The position numbers and the translations under genes are program-made. The notes below the pieces were generated by a model. The model saw only the letters and a program-made list of their open reading frames with translations. It was not told the origin of the DNA and searched no databases. A stretch of DNA of 64,000 nt from assembly GCA_030062745.1 (NCBI GenBank), contig CP099848.1:10623501-10687500 (forward strand), given 5' to 3'. Within the stretch, counting starts at the first letter, position 1. Every line of letters begins with the position of its first letter. This DNA is from Capitulum mitella (taxonomy: Eukaryota > Arthropoda > Thecostraca > Pollicipedomorpha > Pollicipedidae). Shown here piece after piece: positions 42,939 through 55,511 of this stretch.

Positions 42939-44206
42939 TTAACCCTATTCCCGGAGGGCTAGACGGTATGGTTGATTCCCGGCAGGGGGGCGGATTCGGC
43001 CTCCCTGAGATCTCGAGAACCACATATCCGATTTCATCGCAACAAACGGCAATCGATTGGCCATGACGTTAACTACAATTTTTAAAAATAAATTTTCAAA
43101 AGTTTCGAAAGGTGTGGATACAGGGGGGCCAACAAAAACTTCAGAATCAGGGGTACTTTTGGACTTCTTATAACTCCGTTTATGGACCGATTTCGATGAA
43201 ACTGGCATGAATGGAGAGATTATGGATAGGACTTTTACCAGTGGTACACACATCTAAAATTTTGGGAAAATTCATGGGCGTTCACAGGGTTTCAAAAATA
43301 AGGTTAGTTTTCCAACAACTGAATGAACAAAAGAGGCAAAAACACTTTTGGTTTCTGCCAGTCATGTTATGCTAAAGAAGTACAAATCGCATTACAACGT
43401 TTGTGTAATATTAGCATAGGCGGTGCCAGGGACATGAAAAAGGGGGAACTGTCATGATCACACGTTCTTCAGATCAACTTGTGACCTTTCACCTTAAATG
43501 ACCTCCAGTGACCTGTAAGTCACTTGGAATGATCTCGTGTGCATTTAAATTATCCGTAAATGTTTTCAATCATTTAAATTCACTACATTTCAAAAATTTC
43601 ATTTTATGGCTATTGCGATATAGGGTACGCGCATTGACATTTTAGGTCATAGCTCCGTGACCCGACCTGATGTCAAGCTGAAACTTGATACACAAGTACA
43701 GGCCACCTTTTTACGTCATATGTATGTTCCGGGTTTGGCATTTGAAAAAGAAAACGGAGCCGAAATTATTGCAGTAAAACCAAGTGTTAACTTTTCTACA
43801 GTTCTCAACTAACCTTGACCTGACCTTGTAAAATGGCCTCAGACGAACAAAATTATATCTGCACACTGCCCAACTATTAAGCTATACATCCGTATAAAGT
43901 TTTAAGTTCTATCGTAAAAACGCTGTTTTATGCAGACATTTTCCTTTTACCCTCAATATTTCCAAAAATGGCCTGAGGTGCCTCCCAAAAACGTTGCCTG
44001 GCTCCGCCCCTGAGCAAAATAAAATTTTGAAATTGTGTCACGGCAGGTAGAAAGAATAGCTAGGAAAAGTCAGCAGGTTTCGTGAAGCTGCATTAAAAAG
44101 CCTGGAATTGGCAAGCAAAAAACCCGAGGGGGGCGAACCCTAACCCTTAACCCTATTCCCGGCAGGGGGGGGGGCGAATTCAGCCCCCTGCCGGGAATAG
44201 GCTTAA
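42939..44206. mobile_element. piggyBac-like element, family B, copy 3, with doubled right end
   Basis: It begins TTAACCCTATTCCCGGAGGG and ends CTGCCGGGAATAGGCTTAA, in the same orientation as copies 1 and 2. Near the right end, the 'aacccgaggggggcgaa' segment (about 44121) is followed by a short extra piece containing TTAACCCTATTCCCGGCAG (44148-44165). A second hairpin and the true end come after it. The internal piece looks like the terminal repeat of another copy inserted or recombined into this end. Apart from this it matches the other copies throughout. Confidence 0.85.
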
Positions 44207-44493
44207 GGCGTCATTTTGTGAACTGGCTGTCTCGTAACGGCCAAAATGGCCAATCTAACCATTTCGTCATGCAGATCCAAGCTCAGGGAGTTAGCAGATC
44301 GCTCTCCAATTTGTCAGTGATACGTGCAGCCAGCGGGCCACAGTACTGCAACTCCATAATTTTTCTACTTTTCAGTTGCTGGTCGAGAACGAAAAATGTT
44401 GGCAAAAGGTCTCCACAAAGAATCCGTTCCACTTTGCAACTTTTCAAGAGCTGTAGCAACCGGAACTAATCATTGTATGTAGTCATTCGAAAC

Positions 44494-44830
44494 CAGGGTT
44501 GGAAAAGTTGCTCTTTTTTGGCGTTGAAGGCCACCAGCAAATTTATGCTTAAGAACATTTAATGTTCCAAAAGTTTGATCTTGTGCCTTCGTCAGAAAGT
44601 TACATTATAACCATGATGACAAAGTTCTGACTTTACAAACAAATAACCCTGTTTCCATTCAGTAAGAAACAGGTATGATATCATGCCTACTTTTGGTAGG
44701 TATGACATCAGGCCTGGCCGACAAATACCAGGAACGCCAACGTAAACCAGTATTACTCCTTGCGAAATGTTGTATTCCAGAACAAAAATTGTCTCTGACA
44801 TCAAGAACGAAAACGAAATTTCCAACCTTG
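44494..44830. mobile_element. hAT MITE, simple copy of the 27686 family
   Basis: It starts CAGGGTTGGAAAAGTTGCTC and ends TTTCCAACCTTG. The flanks TTCGAAAC (44486-44493) and TTCGATAA (44831-44838) agree at 6 of 8 positions, consistent with a decayed hAT duplication. It lacks the nested palindromic element seen in the 27.7-kb copy and serves as the empty-site reference for it. Confidence 0.75.
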
Positions 44831-45423
44831 TTCGATAACGTCCACTCCGGTTGCTTCAGGTGAGGCTCTCCTAGCTTTTTGGCTACTTTTTGAACACTTT
44901 CCTCCCCACATGACCACAGAGAACGAAGAGAATCGAACAGCGAGTTCTAGCGAGTGGCGACTGGCGTTTGGATGCAGCTTTGCTCTTATCCGCAAACACT
45001 TCCGGTGCTCTCGGCGACCTACTTTGTTCCACATCCCGTAGCACTTTCCGATGGCCTGATGCGTCATTGATCTGACTGAGCTTTTTGACATTTTCGTTAC
45101 GCCAGTGGAACCCACCAAACTCAGTATGACTCGCACACCGCGTGTGGAGGGGCAGGACATAACCTATGCTCCTGGAGCTGCATTATCTGCCGCTTCTGAT
45201 ATATCTCTAGTTTACGGCCTGCGCCATGGACACCTCGTCATCCGAGCTTGAGCTGTCCTCAGAGGATCTCGTACCGAACTCCTTGAATGCTTTAACAGAG
45301 TTACTACCGTTACCGGTCTCCGTGACGACCACCTCGCCATTGATTCGGAAGTCCTCGTTTATGCAGAAGTTTACCGTATGACAGTTTACCGTGTGTTGCC
45401 CCGACTTGTCCGAGCATTCGTCT

Positions 45424-45693
45424 TTAGATTCTAGGCTCTTTGTGATTGAGTCTCCTAATGAGCTCGGTAAATTCTGGCTGGTCCGCTGTCGCCGATGGGT
45501 GCTTTCCCGTCACAGAAAATCTTAGGATTAAGTTATCTATGTCTTCCTGGTTAACTCTTCCAGTTTTGGTTCCTCGATCGTCATTTGTTTGGGCACACCA
45601 GGCTCGTTTGAATTCTGACGTTTTACCGCACCGACCGTCAACGAACTGCATGTCTCGTATTCCGCTATCTGCTTTGTCAGAAACGAAAGACAC
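45424..45693 (-). pseudogene. Possible hAT transposase N-terminal fragment
   Basis: The minus-strand frame ends VNQEDIDNLILRFSVTGKHP, then SATADQPEFTELIRRLNHK. This resembles the segment after the BED finger in hAT transposases (a hydrophobic 'xxLxxFIxxxxxPxSxVxxPxFxxLxxxLxP' pattern). The upstream part lacks a convincing BED zinc finger, and the frame stops right after this motif. If the reading is correct, it is a short relic of an autonomous hAT element. The assignment rests on one motif only. Confidence 0.4.
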
Positions 45694-48600
45694 ATCCTTT
45701 CGTCAGATAAGAGTATGGAATTATCTAATACAATTCGACTAACGTCGTATTTTGATCTGATATCCCTGTTAGGTAATACGTCAAGATAACACGTCCCCCT
45801 ACCCCAAGATAGATAAACCCAGATTCAGGTATCATGCATATGGCTAGTAAGTAGTAACGTGCTAAAATGGCCCGCGGGAAACACACATTCATAATGTTTT
45901 GATCATCCCCAGGCGCAACTGCAGTATTTTTTTCTACTGTTACTGCGAACGAAAGATCGCGAAACCCCCTCACATATTGGTCGGTAACTTAGTTACAGCG
46001 ACTCAAAACAGTGGCCAGCGACAAGCATGGTACTTAGACATGTGTCAGCTTCCAGTATAACCTATCAGGATAGCCGTCGACCCCTCATGTCAAGTTTATG
46101 CATTGGCTCGCGAATAATGAATCTGACCTTGCTGGTTTAGCGGTCTTGAACTGCACATGTAGAGCTGAAAAAGCAAAAAATCGCCACGGTGCAAAGGTCA
46201 GTCGATGCTGTACGTCCAAGGAATCCAATTTTACCTTGGTTGACTCCTTCACGTCAACCAGTGACTTTTCAGGTAAGGTTAACGTTTATGCTTGAGAGCA
46301 ACGGGGAACAAACGTCGGTTTTTAGCAAACAAAAACGACACGTCTGGGGCCCCAAAAAATCCTGATATCGTCTTCTGTGTCGGATTCAGCGCCAGAAAAT
46401 GATATAAGAACGTTCTAGGGTCAAAAATGGTAATCTCAGATCACTGACCTCATTTGTCCTGGAAAATAACATTGATCGGTGGAAGGTGCGTGACCTTTTT
46501 GCTTGTGGACCGTCATTTTACAACGATGTCACGCCCACTGGTTGCCATTTCCGCATAATTGCTGCCCTAAAGGAGCAGAAAACAACATGCCACGGGAGGA
46601 AGCTTTCAGTAATGACATCTTAATCAGGAAATCATAGTTCAGTGACCTTAGGTTACGCAGTCTGTTAAAAAAAAAAACGCGCAATGGAACTACCGTCAGT
46701 TACGGCGAATTTCACAACGATGGCGTCCACCATATTCTCGTGGTTTGGGAAAAACTAGCTGGGGTATGAAATTCACTGCCTTTGCCGGCGAAATGAAGGC
46801 ACCGTGTGCATTTACCTGGAAGGGGTAGACGTACATAAACATCTTGAAATTTTTTTGGGGGCATTTCATATGCTACCAATATTAAGGAAAGGCCAGCGTT
46901 GGCAAAATAGGGGGGGGGGGGGCGTCGAGGGTTTGGCAGGATGTGACTGCGGTGAGATGGACTGTAACAAAGTTCACGTCATGGCTATAGATTTCCCGTA
47001 TTCGGAAGCCCTCATATTCAGTGTTTTCGAAATAGGGGTTTTCCTTCAAAAGTCTTTGGCGTCTGAAGACTGTCCAATTTTACCAGATGCCTGCAACTCT
47101 AGTTCCCAGAGTTGGCAACGAGGGGAATCAGACGAAACGTCTGAAAACCCATTAACACCTCAGGTACATCAATCATGCTGCAGTACCGCCAGGTGAATTA
47201 TATTCGTCATGTTAAACGATACTTCCCTTTTCAACCTTAAAATAGGTTGCATCCACGGAAACTTCCGAGCTCTTGCATGGGCGTTACAGCATTCAACCCT
47301 CTGAATTCCGTACGTTCTCACGTCCGTTCATTGGTTAAAACCTAGTCTTTCCAGAAAATTCGGATTGCAAAAGGCCTCCTTATTGGTTGTATATATCATA
47401 ATTCAGTTTCATCATTTTCGTTCGTAGGACAGTAGATAAGCAGGGCCGGTTTTTGCTCCGTATCAGTCTATCTGTCTGTCTATCGGCTCATCATGTGGTG
47501 GACCTCGTGACGCTTGTGACGTTGTGAAGTGCTAGTGCTGTGAGTGGTGATTGTTTGACGTCAGGAATATAAGTGGTGAAATTGGTCTGACGAGTGAACG
47601 AAGAACTCACTGGCAAGGCGAACTTGCAAAAAGAGAAGTACTGAAGAAGGGAATAATTGGCACAAACGAGGTCGTCAGTAATCAAACTGTCATGTCTTGC
47701 AGAAAACTCTGCTACATGGACAGAGCAGTGGGTCAAATAATATGCAAAAGAGCTGTCACTTTTGGGGATTTTGAAAGCCCGCCGCGACCTGCAACCGAAA
47801 GCTGAAAGGGCGCAAAGCAGTTTCTGAAAAAAATGAACATTAGTCCACAGTAAAAACTATATGTGCATAATTTTGAGGTCCAAATAACAGCTGCGGATGC
47901 TTCAGGTCGATCCCGGATGTCTTCACGGAGGTACAGGTCAAATTGCCAATTTTCAGTATAACCACAGCAGTTTGCTTGTATATATGTTTTTGAAAGCCCA
48001 CAAAAGCCCACGGAATTACGTAATGTTGCTCGCAAAGCCCACAAAAAGACACCTGGTTTTTTGTACCGCGCTTGGTGGGCCGGCGGGCTCAAAAGTGGCA
48101 GGTCTAGCATGTAACAAGTGCGATTGCGCTACATGTGATGTTGGTTGCCGATGCCGTCCCGGAAGGGGGGGGGGGTGCGGTCCAAGAGGCTTGCCGCCCC
48201 TCTCGTTCGGTCATAATGACGACGCACCTTGGGCCATGCCACCTGTTTTATATGGGTTCTCGCTATGCGGTACCGATCGTTAAACAGACTTTTTGCATCG
48301 TGCCGTTTAAAAACAACCCTTAAGATCAGGTTGCCTTCCCGAAATCTTGATTTCTTCCGCCCGTACCCCCGCCCCTTTTTACGACATTGGACACTGGTGT
48401 CACGTACAGTCCCAAGGTATGCCAGGGACTCGTAGGACTAACCTTCAGGTGGAGAGAAAGTTGGAAGCATCAGCCATTGATCCACCGGTCGTTTTTGAGC
48501 AATTTCCGCACAGCGCTTTTGCACTGTTTGGCGTCCGTTTGTTTTCTGACATTACTGGAAAAAAAACACTTGTCCGTCTCAGAATCTTTGCCACTTTGTC

Positions 48601-49011
48601 GTCCTCCAGGCTCGACGTTCCCTCGATATCGTGACTGCGAACGTTAACCGTGGGAACAGCACCACAACGCAAGGCCACGCGGAGACGGTGAAGTCTGCTC
48701 TCGGTAAACAACGCGAATCTGATTTCTTCTGCAGCGCAGAGGGAAGCTAGCGTCCATTGGCCAGAATGTGTTTAATGTTTCATTTTTTTAAGTAGAGCCC
48801 AGAAGAAGAAAAAACATTTCATTGATTTCAAATACAAAATAGTCCGGAAATTGCAATCTCAGTGGAAAATAAAATAGACGCTAGTCATTGCGCTTCTGCA
48901 GTGATTTTAGGATCAAAATAGAAATTTCATAAATTTGCTTTTCTGTTGTCTCTGAATCACTGCGACAGCATTGATACAAACTAATTTCCATCCGTCATGA
49001 CTTTCTTCCTT
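45694..49011. other. No gene recognised
   Basis: Unassigned sequence with long G runs near 46911-46922 and 48167-48176. An 84-codon plus frame at 47551-47805 has no ATG start. A minus frame at 47733-48110 has no recognisable motif. 'gtgggctttgcgagcaac/gtgggctttcaaaaac' is a small internal duplication near 47993-48048. Confidence 0.4.
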
Positions 49012-51910
49012 GTCATGCAGGTAGAAATGGATCGTGCTTCTTCTTGTCATGCAAGTAGAAATGTATCGTGCACCTTCCCACAATCAGGGGCTCCAAGCCC
49101 AACAAGCTGCACGCTCACGTCCCTAAATCCTGCTTGCCCTGGATAGCGTTTGTGACTTTGCAGCCGACCATAAGATTTGGCACCTCCAGGATCAACGTTT
49201 GCCAAACCAAAAACCTCAATGGCAGAGAGGTGCACCTCAGGACGTGCGTCCCGCATACACCAGGCTGAAGCTATTGGCATGCAAAGCAGCCACATATATC
49301 GACTGCCACACCTCACGTGTCCCTGCACGCCAGTTTTCGGCATGACAGAGGTGGCGGTTTTGCGTCATGCAAGTAGAAATGAATCGTGCACCTTCCTACA
49401 AAATGAAGATCCCAAGTCCCACAGGTTGCGTGGATGGCATCTTGCCACTGATGCCCGAAGTCTTGCTTGTTCTTGATGGCGTTTGTGACTTTGCAGCCCA
49501 CCACAAAATTTAGCGCGCCCAGCGTCAACGTTTCCCAAACAAAAAGCCTGAATGGCAAACGGGTACACGTCAGCATGCGCGTTCCGCACACACGAGGCTG
49601 AAGCTGTGGGCATGCAAAACAGCCACGCATATCGAATATCATGTTTCACTTGCTCCTGTTCGCCATCCCACCGGTGGAAGCTTTGCGGAAGTGAAGGAGG
49701 GGTGTTAATTACTTACGCGCTTCACAACTTCACGCAAGCTGCATCCCCGTTTCGGCCTGAATCCATCGAAATTGGTTGCCCAGCTGCCCATCCCCCTTTC
49801 CAAGTCATCATCGCATCAAACGACGCCCATTGAGTACCAGCAGTGGCCCATAAGAAAAAAATGTAAAGGAGGCGCACGCGCGCTCCAAGTGACGCTTTGA
49901 ACCCTGCCCAGGATATCTGGTAACGTTGGATAGGTATGGTGTTGGTCTGTCTACCCATAAAATTTCAACCGCCTAGATCACTGTTGACAGCACTCGGTGG
50001 TCCCTGAGTGGAAAATGAAACACGTGCTTGTAGGTCGTCACGTGGATTGCACGTGGGTGCCGACCACAAAAGTGAGAATCCGTAAGTAGGACCCATGTTG
50101 TCACCAAGTCTTCAGTGCATAGGACCCGCAGTTTAACCCGTGCCCGCGATTAACTGAATTCTGCAGAGGTCCGGCTCGCGACACAAGTGTCACTGGTTCG
50201 TGGCAAGTGTCACTTGCTACGAATCGTTTCGAAACCTACACCATAATCTGTTCGCCGAGTCGTCGCACACAGTGTGTCGCGATCGGCTGGCGCATTCGGG
50301 CGCTGGACGCTCCGAAACGTGAACACACACAAATACCTCGATCTATTCTTTTCCGAACGACCGCCATGTATGAAATCTCAAAGCACATGCAAAGCACGCT
50401 TTTACTGCTCTCGATTTGGAACCGTCGGGTGTGCCGTCTCGGCGGACATTGTGACGTGTGGCACGTGCCGTCGAGGCAGGGGAGCATGGATGGGGACGGG
50501 GACCATTGACACAGAATTGGAAAGGAGTCCGCGACACGGGACCAGGGGTGCGAACAGGAACCGTGTCAGGGGACCAAGACCGGACTAAAACAGCGGATTA
50601 GGGACAGGATAGAGAATAGATTAGGGCTCGGCAACAGGGCATCAGGATAGGGACCAGGGACGGATCAAGGGACAGTGGAGACAGAATTGGACCAGGATAG
50701 ACTATCAAGACCATTACTCAGAGTGTGCCGGAACAGGGAATCACGACGGGGCCGAAACAGACTTCGACAGGGCCCCGAAGCAGATTAGAGAATAAAATGT
50801 CTCCGCAGTTAGAGGAGCCTCAGGAAACCACGCACGCCCTCTGCCAAAGAATTCCACAGAGGACCCTAGAAAGAACAAATAACAAAGTCCAGGTGTTTTG
50901 CACAACATGCTACCCAACGGTATGGCAGCCCTGTGACGTCATCAGGGTAAAAAGGATTCCTTCCCAGGCCGCCGTTTACAGACCGATTTTCAAAATTCCT
51001 TTTTTGAATAAATCCGCAAGGGCGTGGTCTTCAAATGCCGCGGGCACGCGGTAGTACCGCGCTAATTTAGTTAATTACGTGGTCAGGGCAAACGGCGGGT
51101 ACTGTTTATTGAGGGCTTGGTGACAGCATGGACCCCACAAACGGATGCGTGCTGTTACGATCGACTCCTAGGCGTTTGTTACGATATGGATTCGGGGACC
51201 TACGAGTACCGTCAGCAGTGACCTAGGCGGCTGAAATTTGGTGGGTACGTAGACCATTCGTTACCACATGGGTATGGTGTAGCGGGTCACGTGCAGTGTG
51301 CGTGCGCCTCGTTTGCATATCTGCGTTTCTTATGGGTCATTGCCGGAATATAAACGGCGCAGTTTGGTGCAGTGGTGGCTTGGAAAGGCGGAAGAGCAGC
51401 TGGATGAACAATTTTGGTGGATTCAGGCCGAAACGGGGTGCAGCTTGCACGTGAAGCGTGCGGCGCGTAATTGATTAACACCCCTCCGTCATTACCAGAA
51501 AACCTCTACCGCTGGAGTGCTGAAAATTGCCTGGCAGGAGCACGTGAAACGTGGCATTCGATAAATGTGGCTTTGCATGTCAGTATAGCTTCGTCTTCAT
51601 TGTGCGAGACGAACGTGCTGTGGTGTACCTCTTTGCCGTTCAGGTCTTTGGTTTGGGAACCGTTGATGCTGGAGCTTCCAAATTTTGTGGTGGGCTGCCA
51701 AGTCACAAATGCATCCAGAAAAGCAAGATTTAGGACATCAGTGGCGAGATGCTACCCACGTGAGCATGCACCTTGTTGGATTTGGGATCCTCTGTTTATG
51801 ATGAGGAAGCTATTTAGTAAGCGTAAACAGTCTTCATGTATTTCGTGTACAAAGGCTATAACCAGCAGGGTAGTAGGTCCAGTCTGCATCTTGCAGACTG
51901 TGCACCTGTG
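49012..51910. repeat. Large inverted repeat with internal duplication
   Basis: The left arm (about 49012-50010) contains two tandem copies of a unit of about 325 bp (49040-49363 and 49364-49700) starting at 'catgcaagtagaaatg'. It also contains a further segment that includes 'ccccgtttcggcctgaatcca' (about 49747) and 'tttcaaccgcctagatcactg' (about 49964). The right arm (about 51180-51800) contains single inverted copies of these pieces: 'tggattcaggccgaaacgggg' at 51419, 'cagtgacctaggcggctgaaatt' at 51217, and the 325-bp unit at about 51500-51800. A core of about 1.1 kb separates the arms. Its size and palindromic layout suggest an old transposon or an inverted duplication. No target duplication was found. 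Confidence 0.75.
50495..50790. repeat. Degenerate GGGACCAGGGACAG-type minisatellite
   Basis: About 300 bp with recurring 'gggacc', 'cgggaccagggg', 'gggacaggatag' and 'gacaggg' motifs, in the core of the 49-52 kb inverted repeat. No exact period is evident. Confidence 0.5.
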
Positions 51911-52559
51911 ACTTTTTTATGGATCCTTTACTGGACGCGAGCAGTGCGGTTTACTGGGTGATCCATCCCAGACAAATGTTGCTCGCCAGCGGTCGTGGCC
52001 GATAGATTGGGGCCTAACGGCTTTGGATCAGAAAGCACGAGTTTGATCCCCCCTGGCTGCGGGATGTTTTCATAACTCATAGTGCTTCGTTGTTATGCAG
52101 TTTTTTCACTGTGCATGTGTGCCGTGACGTGAATGGTAATATGGTGTGCAGGTTTTTTTTTTTTACTTATGATTGGGGGCAAGGCTAGTACTAAGCGTGT
52201 GCACAGATCTGCGTGCCATACATAGCCTCGATTTTGGCCCCGAACCAACCTTGTAACGCGTTAGTCTACCACAAGTTTTATTTGAAGATTTGAATAGGGC
52301 CGTCCTCGCGTCAACGGCCATGTATGTGGTCGTAAAAGATCGCCTCAGACTTGTGTTTAGTTCTGCACGCGAATCGACGGGCCATATACTTGTCAAGTGG
52401 AGAACAGGGTTGCGGCCGAGGGGGCATGGGATTCGCCCCCATGTGGCGTTTAACGTCTTTTTAACGTCTCTTTTTTCACGCATGAAACTTAAAGAAATTC
52501 TGGATTCGAAAATAAAGTGGCCGAAATCCGAGGAATCATAATACGCGCACTGGAAGGGG

Positions 52560-53316
52560 GTCTTTTTGTGCTTCCTCATCTGCTTTTCTTGAATATCTCG
52601 AGAACGGATCGGAGCTGGTTGCTGTTATTTTGTGATATTTATGGCAATTGATTAACTCGTTGAATGACGAAGAAAAATCGGAAATCGGCCGGAACTTTTT
52701 TAAGTTTCATGCATTTGAAGTCAGGCAAACATAACCAAAACGACGGCTGTCGCTGATAAATGGGAACTTTGTGAAAGAATTAGCGCCCTACCTAAGATTA
52801 CCTTTTGAACACAATCACGCGACGTCATTTGGGCACAAGTGATGGACGTACCGGGACCAAAGTCAGGGTCAGTAAGGGTCAAGGTCATCAAATGCCAAGG
52901 CCAAACAGCTTATGACCTGATCCAGATTTGCTTTGCAACATGTCGGTTGGTATGAAATATGCATTGAAAGACCCTAATAACAACACGTGTGCGCACACTG
53001 ATACGCTAACATATACCAGAGTCAGTAAAGGCCAAGGTCATTTAAGGTCAAGGTCAAATATCTTGTGGCCTGGTCCAGATTTGCTTTGCGACATGTCGAT
53101 TTGTATGAAATATGCCTTCAAGAGACCTTAATAAAAAGACGTTTGCGCACATGGATGCGCTTACGTATATACTAGGGTCATTTCAGGTCAAGGTCATTAA
53201 AGGCCAAGGGCTACTATTTTGTGCCTAACTAGCAAATCTGGTCCAGATGTACTTTGCAATGTGCCGTTTGTATGAAATCTGCATTCAAAGACTTTTAAAA
53301 CACGTCTGGCACATTG

Positions 53317-53378
<62 letters not shown>

Positions 53379-53730
53379 GTACATAAATATAAACGCTGGA
53401 AGTGACCAAATGTATCGATGTTGGCTACGTTTGCTGAAAATACGCCAAAAGATACGTGTTGCGTCCTCATTTGCACTGAAGCTGCCTCGTGTTGCTCGAA
53501 ATCTGATCTGCAAAAGATGAAAAAAATGACGCCATAGGTCAATGATCTGACATGACGTCGACCCAAAATCTTCAGTCAAGACGTCAAATGAATGGAAATT
53601 GTTGCATTCCACGTTGTAACGGCCAAACAAACACCCTTTTCCCGTTTCGTTCGAACAGTTGTACGGAATGACCTGTACGAGCCGAGAAAGTGCCAAAAGT
53701 TGACCTTTTCCACCCTATCCTTGAAGATAT
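52560..53730. repeat. Inverted relative of the 37310-38455 segment
   Basis: Read on the minus strand, this segment aligns with the interior of the hAT-type element at 37091. Landmarks include 'ccgtacaac' and 'tcatttg-cgtcttgac' near 53590-53660. The 150-bp tandem units occur at 52860-53310, and 'cgagatattcaagaa' with 'tgcgcgt' near 52557-52600. The match ends abruptly near 52557 in 'ccagtgcgcgt', the same place where the other copy enters unrelated sequence. This shared edge may be the true end of an older mobile unit. Confidence 0.75.
53324..53377. repeat. (TA)n microsatellite
   Basis: 54 bp of uninterrupted TA dinucleotides, placed at the edge of the tandem-repeat segment. Frames of alternating Tyr-Ile across it are artefacts. 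Confidence 0.98.
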
Positions 53731-54070
53731 TGATCTAGGGTCATGAAAATCGCACACAATGTACATCATTATAGTCCAACCCTGTCCATAAAATTTCATG
53801 TCTCTAGCTCTTTCCGTTGCCGAGATTGGAGGGGGGCACTTTTGTACCCTCTTCCAGTGCACGTTAGCACGAAAGCCCCTTTCAATTCGCGTGTTAAGTC
53901 TTGAGGGGGCTGGATTTATCTTGGTCCTCTCCTTGGCAACATCCTGGCTACACCTGTACCAGGGCGCGGCGAAACAGCTTCGGCGCTCAAAACTCGCGCC
54001 GTAATGGCGGCCGACATACCGCCGGCAGCAGACAACGTGGGTGAAGCGGCTGCTGCGTCGCTCTGCGGCG

Positions 54071-54446
54071 ACAGACAAATGTCCGACCACGGTAAACGGA
54101 CAAATGTACGTAAGGCAGATGCACGTATGAGTAATTTACGTCAGCAGATGAGCGTTCGGAAACGTATGTAAGCGCAGAAATACGTATGGTAAGTGGACGT
54201 ATGCGCACGTATACGTAAGAGCAAATGTATTACAGCGCAAATTTCCGTATGTGCAAATGTGTGTAAGATTAAATGTACGTACTAATGTGCGTACGGCCCT
54301 TGTACGCATGCGCAAATGCACGTATGACAAATGAACATATGCACAAATGCACGTAAACGCAAATGTACATATCGCAAACTTACGTCTGCGCAAATGTACG
54401 TATCGCAAACGTACGTATGCGCAAATATACGTTTGCATGAAGTACT
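54071..54446. repeat. FB2 left array, 16+15-bp dimeric units
   Basis: In the regular inner part, 16-bp and 15-bp units mostly alternate, for example GTCTGCGCAAATGTAC then GTATCGCAAACGTAC, and GTAAACGCAAATGTAC then ATATCGCAAACTTAC, giving a 31-bp dimer. The outer part (54071-54240) is more decayed. Confidence 0.8.
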
Positions 54447-55511
54447 GAAACGTAAACTGCGCACTGGGAAGAAAAAGAAAGCACACAATCTTAGAAATAG
54501 CTTTTGAGATATCCAGACATTGCCTCGTTAACGGCTGGCTGGGCAGAAGTCTATATATTCTTCGAAAACTGGCAAATCGCCTCACGCCATCTTCCCTTCC
54601 CATGCACGGTGCGGGTCGTCGCGTAATGATATGAAACTTTCTCAGCGAGTGCATTGGTCGCTGTGAAGGTCTGATGTAAATGGCGTAATTTGGTGGTAAG
54701 ATGCCAATAAAACGGTGCCATATACCATGTTAACCGGCATCGCGTGGGATTTTCCGCCACCCACGACAAGCTGGAAGGGGCGAGGGGAAGTTAATCGACC
54801 CCGAATGCTATTTCTGGAACTAAGATTCTGGCGTAAATGGTACTAACGACAATCGAAATGGTGGTCTCTCATTTCAGGGTACGAAAATTGACCTCTTGTT
54901 TTAACCCGTGGCACGACAGTTCACGAAAATGCCAAAGGGCGTGCTGGAAAATGTGCGATGCGTTTAGTAAATGCTAGCGAGTGCATCTTTTCAGTGATAA
55001 CTTTTAAATCGTTATCAAGCGAAAGATCACAAAGAAAGACAAAGAACAAGTCTTGCGTATCTAGTGTGGTGACATAAATAGGTACAGTATAAGCTGTCCT
55101 TGAATAGCCTGGGAGAGTTTTTAGACTTCCGGTTGTGAAGTCATTGCTGCGTGTGCGTGGTGGTGATAATGAGTCGCGAACCTTGATGTCGGACTCCTGG
55201 CCGCTTATTCCTGCCCAGATTCAGCCTGCCCCAATTTCCTTGTGCTGTTTCATTTTACGGCCACATGCACATCGCGCGACACGATCCTTACGCATCGTAT
55301 CGCTGATAGTTTGACGATCATTGATGCTGGTGGCAATTTGTAAAACAGGTTATTTCAGCCCACGTTCGCTGATTCATTGCCAACGCTTTTGCTGCATTGG
55401 TACTGTGGCTTACACTGCTTATCGCCATGACCCGACGAGGCTGAACATGGAACACCCCCCTGACTCCATGGTGTCAGGACGGGCTGTCATACGGTCCCCT
55501 CGTCTGGCCGG
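54447..55511. other. FB2 core, no recognised gene
   Basis: About 1.07 kb with only short open frames and no catalytic motif that I can see. A TTAACCCGTGGCACGAC string at about 54901 resembles the start of family A TTAA elements, but no partner end was found. Confidence 0.45.

Noticed and set aside
53197-53566. Frames with long Tyr-Ile stretches
   Set aside because: They translate the (TA)n microsatellite.
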